DNA from: Armatimonadota bacterium
GTDB lineage: Bacteria > Armatimonadota > HRBIN16
Assembly (NCBI GenBank): GCA_026003195.1
Contig: BPGU01000001.1
Span: forward strand, 729,398-793,397
Length of the DNA: 64,000 bases
Reading direction: 5' to 3'
Below, piece after piece: positions 19,012 to 27,641 of this stretch; the stretch's first letter is position 1; each line of letters opens with the position of its first letter. Position numbers and translations under genes: made by a program. Below the pieces are notes generated by a model. The model saw only the letters and a program-made list of their open reading frames with translations. It was not told the origin of the DNA and did not search any database.

Positions 19012-20685
19012 ATGACCTCTTCGGTGAATACGCTGGGCAAATATCAGATTGTGCGCGAAATCGCCCGCAGCAACGACATCGTGTGGGAAGCAGTGGACCC
19101 CGAGCTGGGTCGGCGCGTGGCGATTAAGGAGCTGAATCTGCCCGAAGGCGTCACCGAAGCGCAAAAACAGGAGCGTATCCACCGCTTCCTGCGTGAGGCA
19201 AAGGCGGCGGGGAGGCTCAGTCACCCCAATATCGTGACCATCCACGAGGTAGGCATCGACAACGGGCGGCACTACATCGTGATGGAGTATCTAGAGGGGG
19301 AAAACCTGCGCGAACGCCTGCAAAGGCAGGGCGCCATCCCTCTGAAAGAAGCGGTAGATATCACTCTGCAGGTGCTGGCGGCACTGGAGCACGCGCACCG
19401 AATGGGCGTGGTGCATCGGGACATCAAGCCTGAAAACATCCACCTCCTGCCTGATGGACTGGTGAAGCTCACCGACTTCGGCATCGCCCGCATTGTGTTC
19501 GAGCCAAATATCACCATGGACGGACAGATTTTTGGCACCCCCAGCTATATGTCTCCGGAGCAGATAGAAGGCGGTGAGATAGACCATCGCACGGACATCT
19601 TCTCGGTGGGGGTGGTGCTGTACGAGATGCTTACCGGGCGCAAACCTTTTACCGGTGAGAGCATCGTGACCATCACCTACAATATCATGAACAAGGAACC
19701 CACGCCGCCGCCCGGCGTGCCATACGGTATTGAACGGGTGTTGATGCGCGCGATGGCGAAGCGACCGAGTGACCGTTACAACTCTGCCCGCGAGATGGCA
19801 GAGGATTTGAAGCGGGCGATGGAACCGGGTGCACTGGTCATGCCCGTGCCGCCTCCAGTGGTCGCTTCTCCCCCTCCTGCAGCACCGTCCAGTGCATCTT
19901 CGTTGCCGCCCTTGCTGAACCCTGTGCCGAACCCTGCGCCAGTCGGGGGGCAAGCTTCTTCGCTCCCTCAGATACAGAAGAAGCCTCCACCTCCGCTGCC
20001 CAAGCCGCGCGAGCCGCTTCTGTCCCCCAGGGAGAGTGAAGCCATGAAGCAGATGATACTGGTCTTGTTTCTCGGTTTGCTCATTGTGCTGATTGCCTAC
20101 GGTATCAATATCGCCTACGAGCGCTACGCCGAGTTACAGCGCATGCAGGCGCTCAGCACGCAGATGAGTGACGGGGTGAAGCTGGCGGAGGCGGGCAACT
20201 ACCGCGAGGCGCTGGCTCGTTTTGTCAACGTCTACCAGCATGCGAAATCTGCGGAAATTCGGGCGATAGCCGCTCGCAACGCCGCCGTGTGCCTGGTGCA
20301 CCTGGGAGACGAGGCACTGCGAACAGGACGAGCCGACCTGGCTTTGCAGTACTATCAGCAGGCGCTGGAGTATGACCCTAACTCCGCTGCCGCCCGCCAG
20401 AGGGTAGACCAGGTTTCCCGAATGTACTCGGGCAATGTGGATGTCGTGCCGCCGATTGCCCCACCTCCTGCCATGCGCTCGAACGGCTCTTCGCACGAAC
20501 CTCCTCCGCGTCCACGCGGCAACGAGCCGCTGGCGGTGGAGCTGTATATGCGTGGGCTGGAAGCCTATCAACGCGGCGACCGCCTCACAGCGGTAGACCT
20601 GTGGCAGAGAGCGATACAGGCTGCGCCCGGCTCCGAAACAGCGCGCCTGGCAATGGAGTCTATTCAACAGCTGACGGCGAGATAA
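19012..20685 (+). CDS. Membrane-anchored Ser/Thr protein kinase with C-terminal TPR-like domain
   Basis: 557 residues. Kinase domain about 11-270: ATP lysine Lys39 in VAIKEL, catalytic HRDIKPEN, metal-binding DFG in LTDFGIAR, GTPSYMSPEQ activation segment. Unusually the P-loop reads REIARSNDIVWEAV and has no Gly-x-Gly motif. A Pro-rich juxtamembrane linker follows, then a membrane segment (MILVLFLGLLIVLIAYGINI, near residue 350). An external part has two TPR-like helical repeats (ALARFVNVYQHAKSAEIRA, ALQYYQQALEYDPNSAAAR, AVDLWQRAIQAAPGSETAR). The extracytoplasmic TPRs may sense a signal. Last gene of the VWA-FHA-PP2C-kinase operon. Confidence 0.92.
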   Translation: MTSSVNTLGKYQIVREIARSNDIVWEAVDPELGRRVAIKELNLPEGVTEAQKQERIHRFLREAKAAGRLSHPNIVTIHEVGIDNGRHYIVMEYLEGENLRERLQRQGAIPLKEAVDITLQVLAALEHAHRMGVVHRDIKPENIHLLPDGLVKLTDFGIARIVFEPNITMDGQIFGTPSYMSPEQIEGGEIDHRTDIFSVGVVLYEMLTGRKPFTGESIVTITYNIMNKEPTPPPGVPYGIERVLMRAMAKRPSDRYNSAREMAEDLKRAMEPGALVMPVPPPVVASPPPAAPSSASSLPPLLNPVPNPAPVGGQASSLPQIQKKPPPPLPKPREPLLSPRESEAMKQMILVLFLGLLIVLIAYGINIAYERYAELQRMQALSTQMSDGVKLAEAGNYREALARFVNVYQHAKSAEIRAIAARNAAVCLVHLGDEALRTGRADLALQYYQQALEYDPNSAAARQRVDQVSRMYSGNVDVVPPIAPPPAMRSNGSSHEPPPRPRGNEPLAVELYMRGLEAYQRGDRLTAVDLWQRAIQAAPGSETARLAMESIQQLTAR

Positions 20686-20716
20686 AGGGGATGGATGGAA
20701 ACGCCGATGTGCCCGA

Positions 20717-21685
20717 TTACACCTTCACCGCCTCTCCCGTCTCCGCAGAGCGGAACGCCGCTTCGATAATCTGAAGCGCCTTGCGCACTTCTTCCGGTTT
20801 GACCGCCAGCTCTGCGCCCTCGTTCAGCACGGCAGAGATGTTCTGGTAGTAGCTCTGCCACGAGGAGGGGAGCTTGTCAAAGCGCATTTCGGTCTTGATG
20901 CCGTTGACTTCAGTGCGCAGGCGGAACTGGTCCTCCCAGCCTTCCAGCAGCAACGCGCCTTTCTCGCCGCGCACGTGCCAGCGCGGACGGGGTATCCAGG
21001 AGATACATCCGACCTCTATCTCGCCGACCATGCCGTTCTGGAAGCGCACCATCACTTTCGCGAAGGTGTCCACATCCACGTTCCACACGCGGTTTTCTAT
21101 CTGCGCGAATACGGTATCCGGGTCGCTTTTCGCCAGCTGCACCATCTGGTCGGTCAGGTGTGCGCCCCAGTCGTATAACATCCCGCCACCGTGCTTCTTG
21201 TGAGCACGCCATCCACCAGGGCGCCCGTACCCGTCCACACAGCTGGCAACCTGGAAGACCTCCCCCAGCATCCCTTGCTCCACAACGTATTTCACCGTGA
21301 CGTAATCGCTGTCCCAGCGGCGGTTCTGGAACACCGAGAGCATCTTGCCCGCTTTCTTTGCAGCAGCAATCATCGCATCTGCTTCCGCCACATTGAGGCA
21401 CATCACTTTCTCGGTCACCACATGTTTGCCTGCCTCCAGCGCGGCAATCGCCATGGGGGCATGGGTGTCGTGAGGGGTGACCAGAACCACCAGGTCTACC
21501 TCTTTATCCGCCAGCACTTCCTCATAACTGGCGAAAGTTTTCACGCCCCAGTCTTCCTGCGCTGCTTTGCGCTTTGCCGGATCGATATCACAGACGGCGT
21601 ACAGCTGCAAGCCCGATGTTTTGCTGATGTCTGAGCAGTGGTATTTGCCCATACCGTAGCCGACTACTGCCACCCGAACACTCAT
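20717..21685 (-). CDS. Gfo/Idh/MocA-family NAD(P)-dependent oxidoreductase
   Basis: 322 residues. N-terminal Rossmann fold with VAVVGYGMGKYH nucleotide loop; VVLVTPHDTHAPMAIAALEAGKHVVTEK is the family signature, with Val where most members have the Pro of EKP. C-terminal alpha/beta substrate domain (GEVFQVASCVDGYG, GGGMLYDWGAHLTDQMVQL with the conserved Asp/His of the active site). Probably dehydrogenates or isomerises a sugar or cyclitol; the exact substrate is not predictable. Convergent with the kinase operon, divergent from cdd. The ribosome site GAGGAGGC before ATG 21685 is strong. Confidence 0.9.
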   Translation of the reverse strand: MSVRVAVVGYGMGKYHCSDISKTSGLQLYAVCDIDPAKRKAAQEDWGVKTFASYEEVLADKEVDLVVLVTPHDTHAPMAIAALEAGKHVVTEKVMCLNVAEADAMIAAAKKAGKMLSVFQNRRWDSDYVTVKYVVEQGMLGEVFQVASCVDGYGRPGGWRAHKKHGGGMLYDWGAHLTDQMVQLAKSDPDTVFAQIENRVWNVDVDTFAKVMVRFQNGMVGEIEVGCISWIPRPRWHVRGEKGALLLEGWEDQFRLRTEVNGIKTEMRFDKLPSSWQSYYQNISAVLNEGAELAVKPEEVRKALQIIEAAFRSAETGEAVKV

Positions 21686-21733
21686 CGTTTTGCCTCCTCA
21701 AAGAGTGACTACACTGTTTTTCGAGCAACAGGG

Positions 21734-21762
21734 TAAACATCCTCTCAGGGCTAAAGTATAAT
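21734..21762 (+). promoter_or_regulatory. Putative promoter of the cdd-mtlD operon
   Basis: TAAACA (21734-21739, 4 of 6), 17-base spacer, consensus TATAAT (21757-21762). Transcription would start near 21769, only 7 bases before the upstream in-frame ATG at 21776. This favours the GTG at 21806 as the cdd start. Confidence 0.55.
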
Positions 21763-21805
21763 AGCAGGTGAAGCGATGCGAGATCGGAGAGCGACAGGAG
21801 GAGCC

Positions 21806-22246
21806 GTGAGCCACACGAAGAACATACGCGAGCAGCTGCTAACGGCGGCGCGGGAAGCTCGCCATCATGCGTATGCGCCGTACTCGGGTTACGCGGTGGG
21901 TGCAGCGGTGTGCGACGAGGACGGGCGTATCTTCGCAGGCGCGAATGTGGAAAACGCCAGCTACGGTCTCACCGTTTGTGCCGAGAGAGTAGCGATATTT
22001 CGTGCGGTCAGCGAAGGCGTACGTGGCATCTGCGCGCTGGCAGTGGTGACACAGGATGGTGGTGCCCCCTGCGGGGCGTGCAGGCAGGTGCTGGCGGAGT
22101 TTGCTGATGGGGATGCCCTCGTATGGTGTGCGTCAGAGGAGAACGCATCGTTGACGGAGTATCGTTTAGCAGATTTGCTGCCGGATGCTTTTCGGTTGCC
22201 GTCACAACCGTCTCACAAGGATGAACTGATACTGGGAGGGATATAG
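21806..22246 (+). CDS. cdd: Cytidine deaminase
   Basis: About 146 residues from GTG 21806 (protein SHTKNIREQLL), with GGAGG 4 bases upstream and the predicted transcription start too close to ATG 21776. Converts cytidine/deoxycytidine to uridine/deoxyuridine in pyrimidine salvage. Motifs: AYAPYSGYAVGAAV, ANVENASYGLTVCAERVA (zinc Cys and catalytic Glu in CAE) and PCGACRQVLAEF (two zinc cysteines). All catalytic residues present. The mtlD gene starts 2 bases after its stop. Confidence 0.96.
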   Translation: MSHTKNIREQLLTAAREARHHAYAPYSGYAVGAAVCDEDGRIFAGANVENASYGLTVCAERVAIFRAVSEGVRGICALAVVTQDGGAPCGACRQVLAEFADGDALVWCASEENASLTEYRLADLLPDAFRLPSQPSHKDELILGGI

Positions 22247-22248
22247 AA

Positions 22249-23424
22249 ATGGAGCGTATCGCTGTGCAGTTCGGCGCGGGTAATATCGGGCGTGGTTTCA
22301 TCGCGCAGCTTTTTCACGAGTCGGGTTACGAGGTGGTTTTCGTGGAGGCTGTGCCTGCCCTTGTGGACGAGATCAATCGCCGCGGCAGGTACACGATCCA
22401 CATTGTGGGTGATGGTGCGCGGGAAGTGGAAATCACAAATATCCGCGCGATACACAGTGGGCAGGCGGAACAGGTTGCACAAGAGATTGCACGGGCGGAG
22501 ATTGCCTGCACCGCAGTGGGGGTGAACGTACTGAAGCAAGTGGCGCCGTCGCTGGCGCGAGGCATCGCCCTGCGAAGCCAGAACCCGAACGCGCCCGCGC
22601 TGAACATCCTCATTGGCGAGAATCAGATAGATGCCGACCAGATACTGCGCCACGCGGTGCTGGAACACCTACCCGCTGAACTGCGTCCGTATATGGAGTC
22701 GCACATTGGCTTTGTGCTGTGCGTTGTGAGCCGGATGGTGCCTCTCATGACTGCTGAGGAGAGGAAGAATGACCCCCTGGGTATCAAGGTAGAAGCGTAC
22801 AAGCGGTTGCCTGTAGACGCGAAAGCCATCAAGGGTGAGCTACCTCCCATTGTGGGAGTAGAGCCGGTAGAAAACTTTATGGGGCATGTAGAGCGCAAGC
22901 TGTTCGTGCATAACGCGGCGCATGCGATACTGGGCTACCTCGGCTGGTTGAAGGGATATACCTACGTGCACGAGGCGATGGCGGATGAACAGATACGCTC
23001 GATGCTGGACGAATCGATGCAGGAAGTGAGCGAGGCACTGGTGCGTAAACATGGCTTCACACGTGAGGAGATGCAAGAGCACTTGAGCGATCTGTATCGC
23101 CGCTTTGAAAACGCGGCGTTAGGTGATACCATCGCGCGGGTGGCACGTGACCCGGAGCGCAAGCTGAGTCCCGGTGACCGATTGGTGGGGGCGGCACGTC
23201 TGCTGCTGCAGAACGGTTTGGAACCCAAAGGTTTTTGCACGGCGATTGCGGCGGCGCTGCTTTATGACAATCCCGAGGATGTGTCAGCGGTTGCGTTACA
23301 GAGGCGCATCGAGCAGGAGGGCGTTTCTACGGTGCTGGAAAAGGTGTGCAAAATCCCTCCCGATATGCCGATGCATCAGTGCATCCTGAGCGCATACTCT
23401 CAGCTGAAAAACCGGTTACTGTAG
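22249..23424 (+). CDS. mtlD: Mannitol-1-phosphate 5-dehydrogenase
   Basis: 391 residues. Interconverts mannitol-1-phosphate and fructose-6-phosphate with NAD. N-terminal Rossmann loop QFGAGNIGRGFIAQLF is diagnostic for this polyol dehydrogenase subgroup. TAVGVNVLKQVAP, LNILIGENQIDAD and the C-terminal helical domain with VEPVENFMGHVERKLFVHNA (catalytic Lys/His-Asn region) follow. In an operon with cdd; no mannitol PTS is nearby, so it may make rather than use mannitol, e.g. as a compatible solute (inference). Its end overlaps the convergent HesB-type gene by 9 bases. Confidence 0.93.
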   Translation: MERIAVQFGAGNIGRGFIAQLFHESGYEVVFVEAVPALVDEINRRGRYTIHIVGDGAREVEITNIRAIHSGQAEQVAQEIARAEIACTAVGVNVLKQVAPSLARGIALRSQNPNAPALNILIGENQIDADQILRHAVLEHLPAELRPYMESHIGFVLCVVSRMVPLMTAEERKNDPLGIKVEAYKRLPVDAKAIKGELPPIVGVEPVENFMGHVERKLFVHNAAHAILGYLGWLKGYTYVHEAMADEQIRSMLDESMQEVSEALVRKHGFTREEMQEHLSDLYRRFENAALGDTIARVARDPERKLSPGDRLVGAARLLLQNGLEPKGFCTAIAAALLYDNPEDVSAVALQRRIEQEGVSTVLEKVCKIPPDMPMHQCILSAYSQLKNRLL

Positions 23425-23781
23425 TCTAGGCGAGAAGGAGGTGCCACATCCGCACGACCGCTCTGCGTTCGGGTTGTGAAAGGTGAAGCCCGCTAACAGG
23501 TTCTGAAAGGAATAATCGATAACGGTTCCTTCCAGAAAGTGTCGGCTTTTGCGATCGATCACGACCGGAATGCCTTCTACCTCGTACAGCTCGTCCCTAT
23601 CAGTGATGCGTGTGTCTACGTCCAGCACGTAGGTTAACCCATGGCAGCCACCACCGCGCACACCCACGCGCACGCGCACCTCTGGCGAGTTGCCGTGTTT
23701 GGCGAGCACAGCTCGCAACCGCTTCAGTGCGTTCTCCGTAAACTGCACAGGACAGGCAGGGGTCTCCGTCATGCGCTTCAC
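23416..23781 (-). CDS. HesB/IscA-type (A-type) iron-sulfur carrier, last gene of the suf operon
   Basis: 121 residues. A-type carriers receive an Fe-S cluster from the SUF scaffold and deliver it to apoproteins. The three ligand cysteines are present: Cys46 in RGGGCHGLTY, Cys110 and Cys112 in the C-terminal SCGCGTSF. The FLEGTVIDY...GFTFHNPNA block is typical of the family. Could be called SufA or ErpA; sequence alone does not separate them. Six bases separate its start from the sufT stop, so it belongs to the suf operon. Confidence 0.92.
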   Translation of the reverse strand: MKRMTETPACPVQFTENALKRLRAVLAKHGNSPEVRVRVGVRGGGCHGLTYVLDVDTRITDRDELYEVEGIPVVIDRKSRHFLEGTVIDYSFQNLLAGFTFHNPNAERSCGCGTSFSPRLQ

Positions 23782-23787
23782 CTCCTG

Positions 23788-24108
23788 TTACTCCCAGATG
23801 CCCAGTTCCATTTTAGCTTCCTCGCTGCAGTGGATACGTGGGTCCCAGCGAGGCTGCCACACCAGCTGCACGTAGGTTTCCTTCACAAAGGGCAATTCGG
23901 ACAACCGTTCGCGAATCATTTCCTCCAGCATCGGTCCGATAGGACACCCAGGACTGGTAAGGGTCATGGTAATCAACACGTTGCCTTCCTCGTCCATATC
24001 GATGCCGTACACCAGACCCAGGTTGACGATGTCGATGCCCAGTTCGGGGTCGTATACGGTCATCAGCCGTTCACGAATCTGTGTTTCTTGTTCTGCCGTC
24101 AGTGCCAT
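23788..24108 (-). CDS. sufT: SufT, MIP18/DUF59-type Fe-S maturation factor
   Basis: 106 residues. DUF59 motifs: VYDPELGIDIVNLGLVYG and TLTSPGCPIGPMLEEMI with the conserved Cys. SufT helps mature Fe-S proteins under high demand. Encoded within the suf gene cluster, between sufU and the HesB-type carrier, all on the minus strand with 6-12 base gaps. Complete compared with the family (about 100 residues). Confidence 0.92.
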   Translation of the reverse strand: MALTAEQETQIRERLMTVYDPELGIDIVNLGLVYGIDMDEEGNVLITMTLTSPGCPIGPMLEEMIRERLSELPFVKETYVQLVWQPRWDPRIHCSEEAKMELGIWE

Positions 24109-24120
24109 ATCACGCTCCTC

Positions 24121-24540
24121 TTATTCGCCCAAAATCTCCTCCAGCGTTGTCCACGCCAGCAAGGCGCACTTGATACGCACCGGGTAGTTCTTCACCCCTT
24201 CTAACGCGCTCAGGTCGTCATCTTCGTCGAAGGGTTCGTGCGGTGCGCCGGTGAGCATCGCTTTGACCCGTTCCTGCAGTGCCTTCGCTTCTTCCAGAGT
24301 CAGTCCGCGTATTGCTTCCGTCAGCATGGAGGCAGACGCCTGGCTGATGGAACAGCCTCGCCCATCGAACCGTGCCTCCACAATGCGGTCGCCGTCCGTC
24401 TTGAGGTAAAGAGTGAGTTCGTCGCCGCACAGGGGATTCATTCCCTCGGCGGTCAGGTTCGCATCGGGCAGCGCACCCTTGTAGCGTGGGTGATGGTAAT
24501 GCTCCAGAATAATCTCCCGATACAGCTCATCGTCCACCAT
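24121..24540 (-). CDS. sufU: SufU, sulfur-transfer partner of SufS
   Basis: 139 residues. Zinc-containing IscU-like protein that accepts persulfide sulfur from SufS. Ligands Cys38 and Asp40 (NPLCGDEL), Cys63 (GRGCSISQAS) and Cys125 (VRIKCALLAW) are all visible. The ~18-residue insertion before the last Cys (HEPFDEDDDL) is typical of SufU rather than IscU. Overlaps the sufS end by 14 bases, indicating translational coupling. Confidence 0.95.
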   Translation of the reverse strand: MVDDELYREIILEHYHHPRYKGALPDANLTAEGMNPLCGDELTLYLKTDGDRIVEARFDGRGCSISQASASMLTEAIRGLTLEEAKALQERVKAMLTGAPHEPFDEDDDLSALEGVKNYPVRIKCALLAWTTLEEILGE

Positions 24541-25786
24541 ACTTGCCGAAGACCTTCCTCACATCGTCTAACGCCTCCACGAAGGCGTGTATCTCCTCTA
24601 TCGTATTATACAGGTAAAAACTGGCGCGTGCCGTAGCGGTCACATCCAGTCGGCGCATGATCAGCTGGCAACAGTGGTGTCCAGCACGGATGGCGATGCC
24701 GCGCTTGTCCAGAATCTGTGCCACGTCGTGCGGATGCACATGCTTGAAGTTGAAGGAGACCAGTCCACAACGACGCCTGGGGTCGCGCGGTCCATAAATC
24801 ACGATGTCCTCCTCTGCCTCCAGCAAACGTAATGCTTCCGCTATTAAGCGTTGTTCGTGTTGCTGGATGGCTTCTATGCCTACCTGCTGCAAGTAGTCCA
24901 CCGCCGCGCCGAAAGCGACGCCGTCAGCGATGTTGGGCGTTCCGGCTTCGAACTTGGTGGGTATATCTGCCCAGGTGCTGTAATCATGCGTCACGCGACG
25001 TATCATGCTTCCGCCGCCCAGGAACGGAGGCATCTCTTCCAGCAGTTCGCGCCGGGCATATAGCGCACCGATTCCGGTGGGTGCAAGCATCTTATGTCCC
25101 GAGAAAGCGTAGAAGTCGCAGCCTATTTGGGTCACATCGACCGGCTTATGTGGCACTGCCTGTGCGCCGTCAATCAGCACCTTTGCTCCGACCTCGTGCG
25201 CTCTGCGGGTGATTTCCTCCACAGGGTTTATCGTGCCGAGCACGTTAGACACATGTGTGATGGCTACCAGCCTGGGTTCCTGGCGCAGTGCCTCTTCCAG
25301 AGCCTCCATGTCCAGCTCGCCTTCCGGGGTGAAAGGTACATAGTGCAGTTTGGCACCTGTCAGGCGAGCCACCAGCTGCCAGGGCACGACGTTGGAGTGG
25401 TGTTCCATTTCGGAAAGCACCACCACCTCGCCCGCCTTGAGATTTGCTAGCCCCCAGGCGTACGCCACGAGGTTAATTGCCTCGGTAGTGTTGCGGGTGA
25501 ACACGACGCTCTCCGGCTCTGCGCCGATAAAGCGGGCAACCTTCGCGCGAGCGGACTCGTATGCCTCGGTGGCTTCTTCCGCCAGTGTGTGCAGCCCGCG
25601 GTGCACGTTGGCGTTGGTGAACTCATAGTATCGCACCAGCGCGTCGATGACCTGACGCGGCTTCTGGGAAGTGGCAGCATTGTCCAGGTACACGAGCGGA
25701 TGACCGTTCACCCGCCGCTGCAGGATAGGAAAATCGGCGCGTATTGCCTGCACGTCGTATGTCAACTCTGTTTGCAGGGATGTCAT
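24527..25786 (-). CDS. sufS: SufS cysteine desulfurase
   Basis: 419 residues from ATG 25786 (MTSLQTELTYDVQAIRADFP), with GGAGG 8 bases upstream; the longer frame to 25885 reads into the dispersed repeat and is rejected. PLP enzyme that takes sulfur from cysteine. Motifs: LVYLDNAATSQKPRQVIDAL, NVHRGLHTLAEEAT, PLP-lysine in FYAFSGHKMLAPTGIG, active-site cysteine loop RAGHHCCQ. Group II (SufS-like). A 206-base repeat-filled gap separates it from the upstream Rieske gene, so it may rely partly on read-through. Confidence 0.97.
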   Translation of the reverse strand: MTSLQTELTYDVQAIRADFPILQRRVNGHPLVYLDNAATSQKPRQVIDALVRYYEFTNANVHRGLHTLAEEATEAYESARAKVARFIGAEPESVVFTRNTTEAINLVAYAWGLANLKAGEVVVLSEMEHHSNVVPWQLVARLTGAKLHYVPFTPEGELDMEALEEALRQEPRLVAITHVSNVLGTINPVEEITRRAHEVGAKVLIDGAQAVPHKPVDVTQIGCDFYAFSGHKMLAPTGIGALYARRELLEEMPPFLGGGSMIRRVTHDYSTWADIPTKFEAGTPNIADGVAFGAAVDYLQQVGIEAIQQHEQRLIAEALRLLEAEEDIVIYGPRDPRRRCGLVSFNFKHVHPHDVAQILDKRGIAIRAGHHCCQLIMRRLDVTATARASFYLYNTIEEIHAFVEALDDVRKVFGKYGGR

Positions 25787-25854
25787 TTTTCGCCTCCTCC
25801 CTGTTGCGGACGCGACGGAGCACGTCCTGCCAAATATGACCTCTGTTTCAGCAG

Positions 25855-25985
25855 ATTGCTTCGGCGCTGCGAGCCTCGCAATCACACCAGAAAACGGCTC
25901 GGCAGGAGCCTTGCCCTCCAGTGCGGTGTCATGGAGAGCGTCAGCGAAGCATCTCAGAGTGCCATTACAACGAGACTCTTCGCTT
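25855..25985. repeat. Dispersed non-coding repeat, copy 2, inside the suf operon
   Basis: Fills the 206-base gap between the Rieske gene and sufS. Aligns with copy 1 (about 698-930) through AGATTGCTT, GCCTCGCAAT, AACGGCTCGGC, GTGCGGTGTCATGG and a GAGACTCTTCGCTTCG tail. Confidence 0.75.
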
Positions 25986-25992
25986 CGCTCTG

Positions 25993-26304
25993 CTACTCCG
26001 GTAGTTCGATGAACACCTCGCCGTTGTCGAGGAGCACGTTATACGTCTGCACCGGCTTGGTGGCGGGCAGCGTCAACGCCTCACCCGTACGGATATCGAA
26101 GTGCGCCCCGTGTCGGGGGCACTCGATCTCGTATTCTGTTAGCTCGCCTTCACTCAGCGAGGCGAGGGCATGCGAACATGTGTCGTCTATCGCGTAGAAC
26201 TCTTCGGGAGCAGGTCGGCAGAGCGCGACCTGCCTGCCGTTTACCTGAACAGCAATCGCTCTGCCGACCTCCACATCTGCAACACTGGCTACCCGCACAC
26301 GCAT
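25993..26304 (-). CDS. Rieske-type [2Fe-2S] ferredoxin in the suf operon
   Basis: 103 residues. Ligands Cys43/His45 (DTCSHALASL) and Cys62/His65 (ECPRHGAHFDI) form a Rieske cluster of the non-haem oxygenase ferredoxin type (NirD/BphF-like). Soluble, no signal. Such genes recur between sufD and sufS in several phyla; the protein may supply electrons for cluster assembly (inference from conserved position). Eight bases after the sufD stop, minus strand. Confidence 0.93.
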   Translation of the reverse strand: MRVRVASVADVEVGRAIAVQVNGRQVALCRPAPEEFYAIDDTCSHALASLSEGELTEYEIECPRHGAHFDIRTGEALTLPATKPVQTYNVLLDNGEVFIELPE

Positions 26305-26312
26305 CGCTCCCT

Positions 26313-27641
26313 TTACAACCTCCTGCGAGCGATTTTCTCATCCACCTTCGCGCTCACCATTTCGCGCAGGCTTTTGGCTGGAATACGGTCCAGCACCGGC
26401 TGCAGGAAGCCCTCCACGATGAGGCGATTGGCATCACGAGGTGCCATGCCGCGGCTCATCAGGTAGAACATCTGTTCTTCGTCCACCGGCGCGACCGTAG
26501 CACCGTGAGTGCAGCGCACGTCGTTTGCCTCGATCTCCAGGTTAGGCAGCGTCTCGGCGTGTGCGCTGCTGCTCAGCACCAGGTTTTCGTTGCGCTGGTA
26601 GGCATTTGCCTTCTGTGCGCCCGGCTCGATACGTATCAAGCCGCTGTAAGCCGAATACGCCTGCTCGTCCAGAGCCACCTTGAACAGCAGGTCGCTGGTG
26701 GTATTGCCCACCGTGTGCATCTGCACCGTGTGGTGGTCAAAGTGCTGGTTGCCGTCGCCAAACACCACGCCCAGCATATCGCTCACCGCACCGGACGAAC
26801 AGAGCACCGATTCAATGGTCACTTTACTGAGCGAAGCTCCCAGCGCGACGGTAATCGTGGTCAGGTGCGAATCGCGCCCCAGCACCGCCCGCTGGTGGTG
26901 GAAGTACTCCATGCCCTGTCCCCACTGCTGGAAGAGCACGTAGGTAAGCTCCGCGCCCTCGCCCAGAATCAGGTCGGCGACGCCGCTGCCGAAGGCGCGC
27001 CCCGGCAGGTCGGGCGAGAGCATCCCGTCCAGAAGGGTTACCTGTGCGCCTTCCTCGAGGAGGACCAGCGTGTGGGGAAAGACCGCCCGCGCCTCTTCCG
27101 CTGCAAAGAAGGCTTGCAGGGGCAGGCTCACGCGCACGCCGGCAGGCACGATGAGTACCGTACCACCTGTGGCATACGCACGTGCCATCGTGGTGAACTT
27201 CTCATCGGCGGGGTCGTGGTCTATTCCCTCCAGCACCTGTCGGATGCGATCAGGATGTTGCTGGATCGCCTGCGACCAGCTGGTCAACACGACACCGCTT
27301 TTGCGTACGCTCTCGGAGAGATGCTCATGTACCAGCGTGCCATCCACGAACGCCACTGTGCCACCGACGCGCCGCGTGCCTGTGCGAATCATCGCCTGCA
27401 GCCAATCGGGCAGGGGACGATGCTCCGCGGGTATGGCGGGCACAATCTCTTCCAGCACCAGGTGGCTGATGTCGGTGCGTCGCCAGTGTTCGTGGGTACG
27501 AGGGGGCGTGGGGGTCTGCATGAAGCGGTTCCACGCCTCCTTACGATAGGCGTACGCCCACTCTGGTTCTGCCAGGTGCCGACCGATATCTTTTATCAGC
27601 TCCAGCCCTGTCGAACTGGTTGTGGTCAATGTGTTCCCCAT
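26313..27641 (-). CDS. sufD: SufD, Fe-S scaffold subunit
   Basis: 442 residues. Partner of SufB in the SufBC2D scaffold that builds Fe-S clusters. The C-terminal half is the SufBD beta-helix core: GSGVADLILGEGAELTYVLF, FHHQRAVLGRDSHLTTI, VVFGDGNQHFDHHTVQMHT and the C-terminal YLMSRGMAPRDANRLIVEGF shared with SufB. Its ATG overlaps the last base of the sufB stop region (TAATG type), so the subunits are translationally coupled. Confidence 0.95.
   Translation of the reverse strand: MGNTLTTTSSTGLELIKDIGRHLAEPEWAYAYRKEAWNRFMQTPTPPRTHEHWRRTDISHLVLEEIVPAIPAEHRPLPDWLQAMIRTGTRRVGGTVAFVDGTLVHEHLSESVRKSGVVLTSWSQAIQQHPDRIRQVLEGIDHDPADEKFTTMARAYATGGTVLIVPAGVRVSLPLQAFFAAEEARAVFPHTLVLLEEGAQVTLLDGMLSPDLPGRAFGSGVADLILGEGAELTYVLFQQWGQGMEYFHHQRAVLGRDSHLTTITVALGASLSKVTIESVLCSSGAVSDMLGVVFGDGNQHFDHHTVQMHTVGNTTSDLLFKVALDEQAYSAYSGLIRIEPGAQKANAYQRNENLVLSSSAHAETLPNLEIEANDVRCTHGATVAPVDEEQMFYLMSRGMAPRDANRLIVEGFLQPVLDRIPAKSLREMVSAKVDEKIARRRL

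Noticed and set aside
15520-20685. Kinase/phosphatase/FHA genes as part of a type VI secretion locus
   Set aside because: No Tss, Hcp, VgrG or ClpV genes are in the window; the RHS protein at 30 kb has its own signal peptide and no PAAR domain was seen.
20686-20716. Short gap between the kinase and oxidoreductase examined for a terminator
   Set aside because: No convincing stem with T-run; the convergent genes may terminate within each other's ends.
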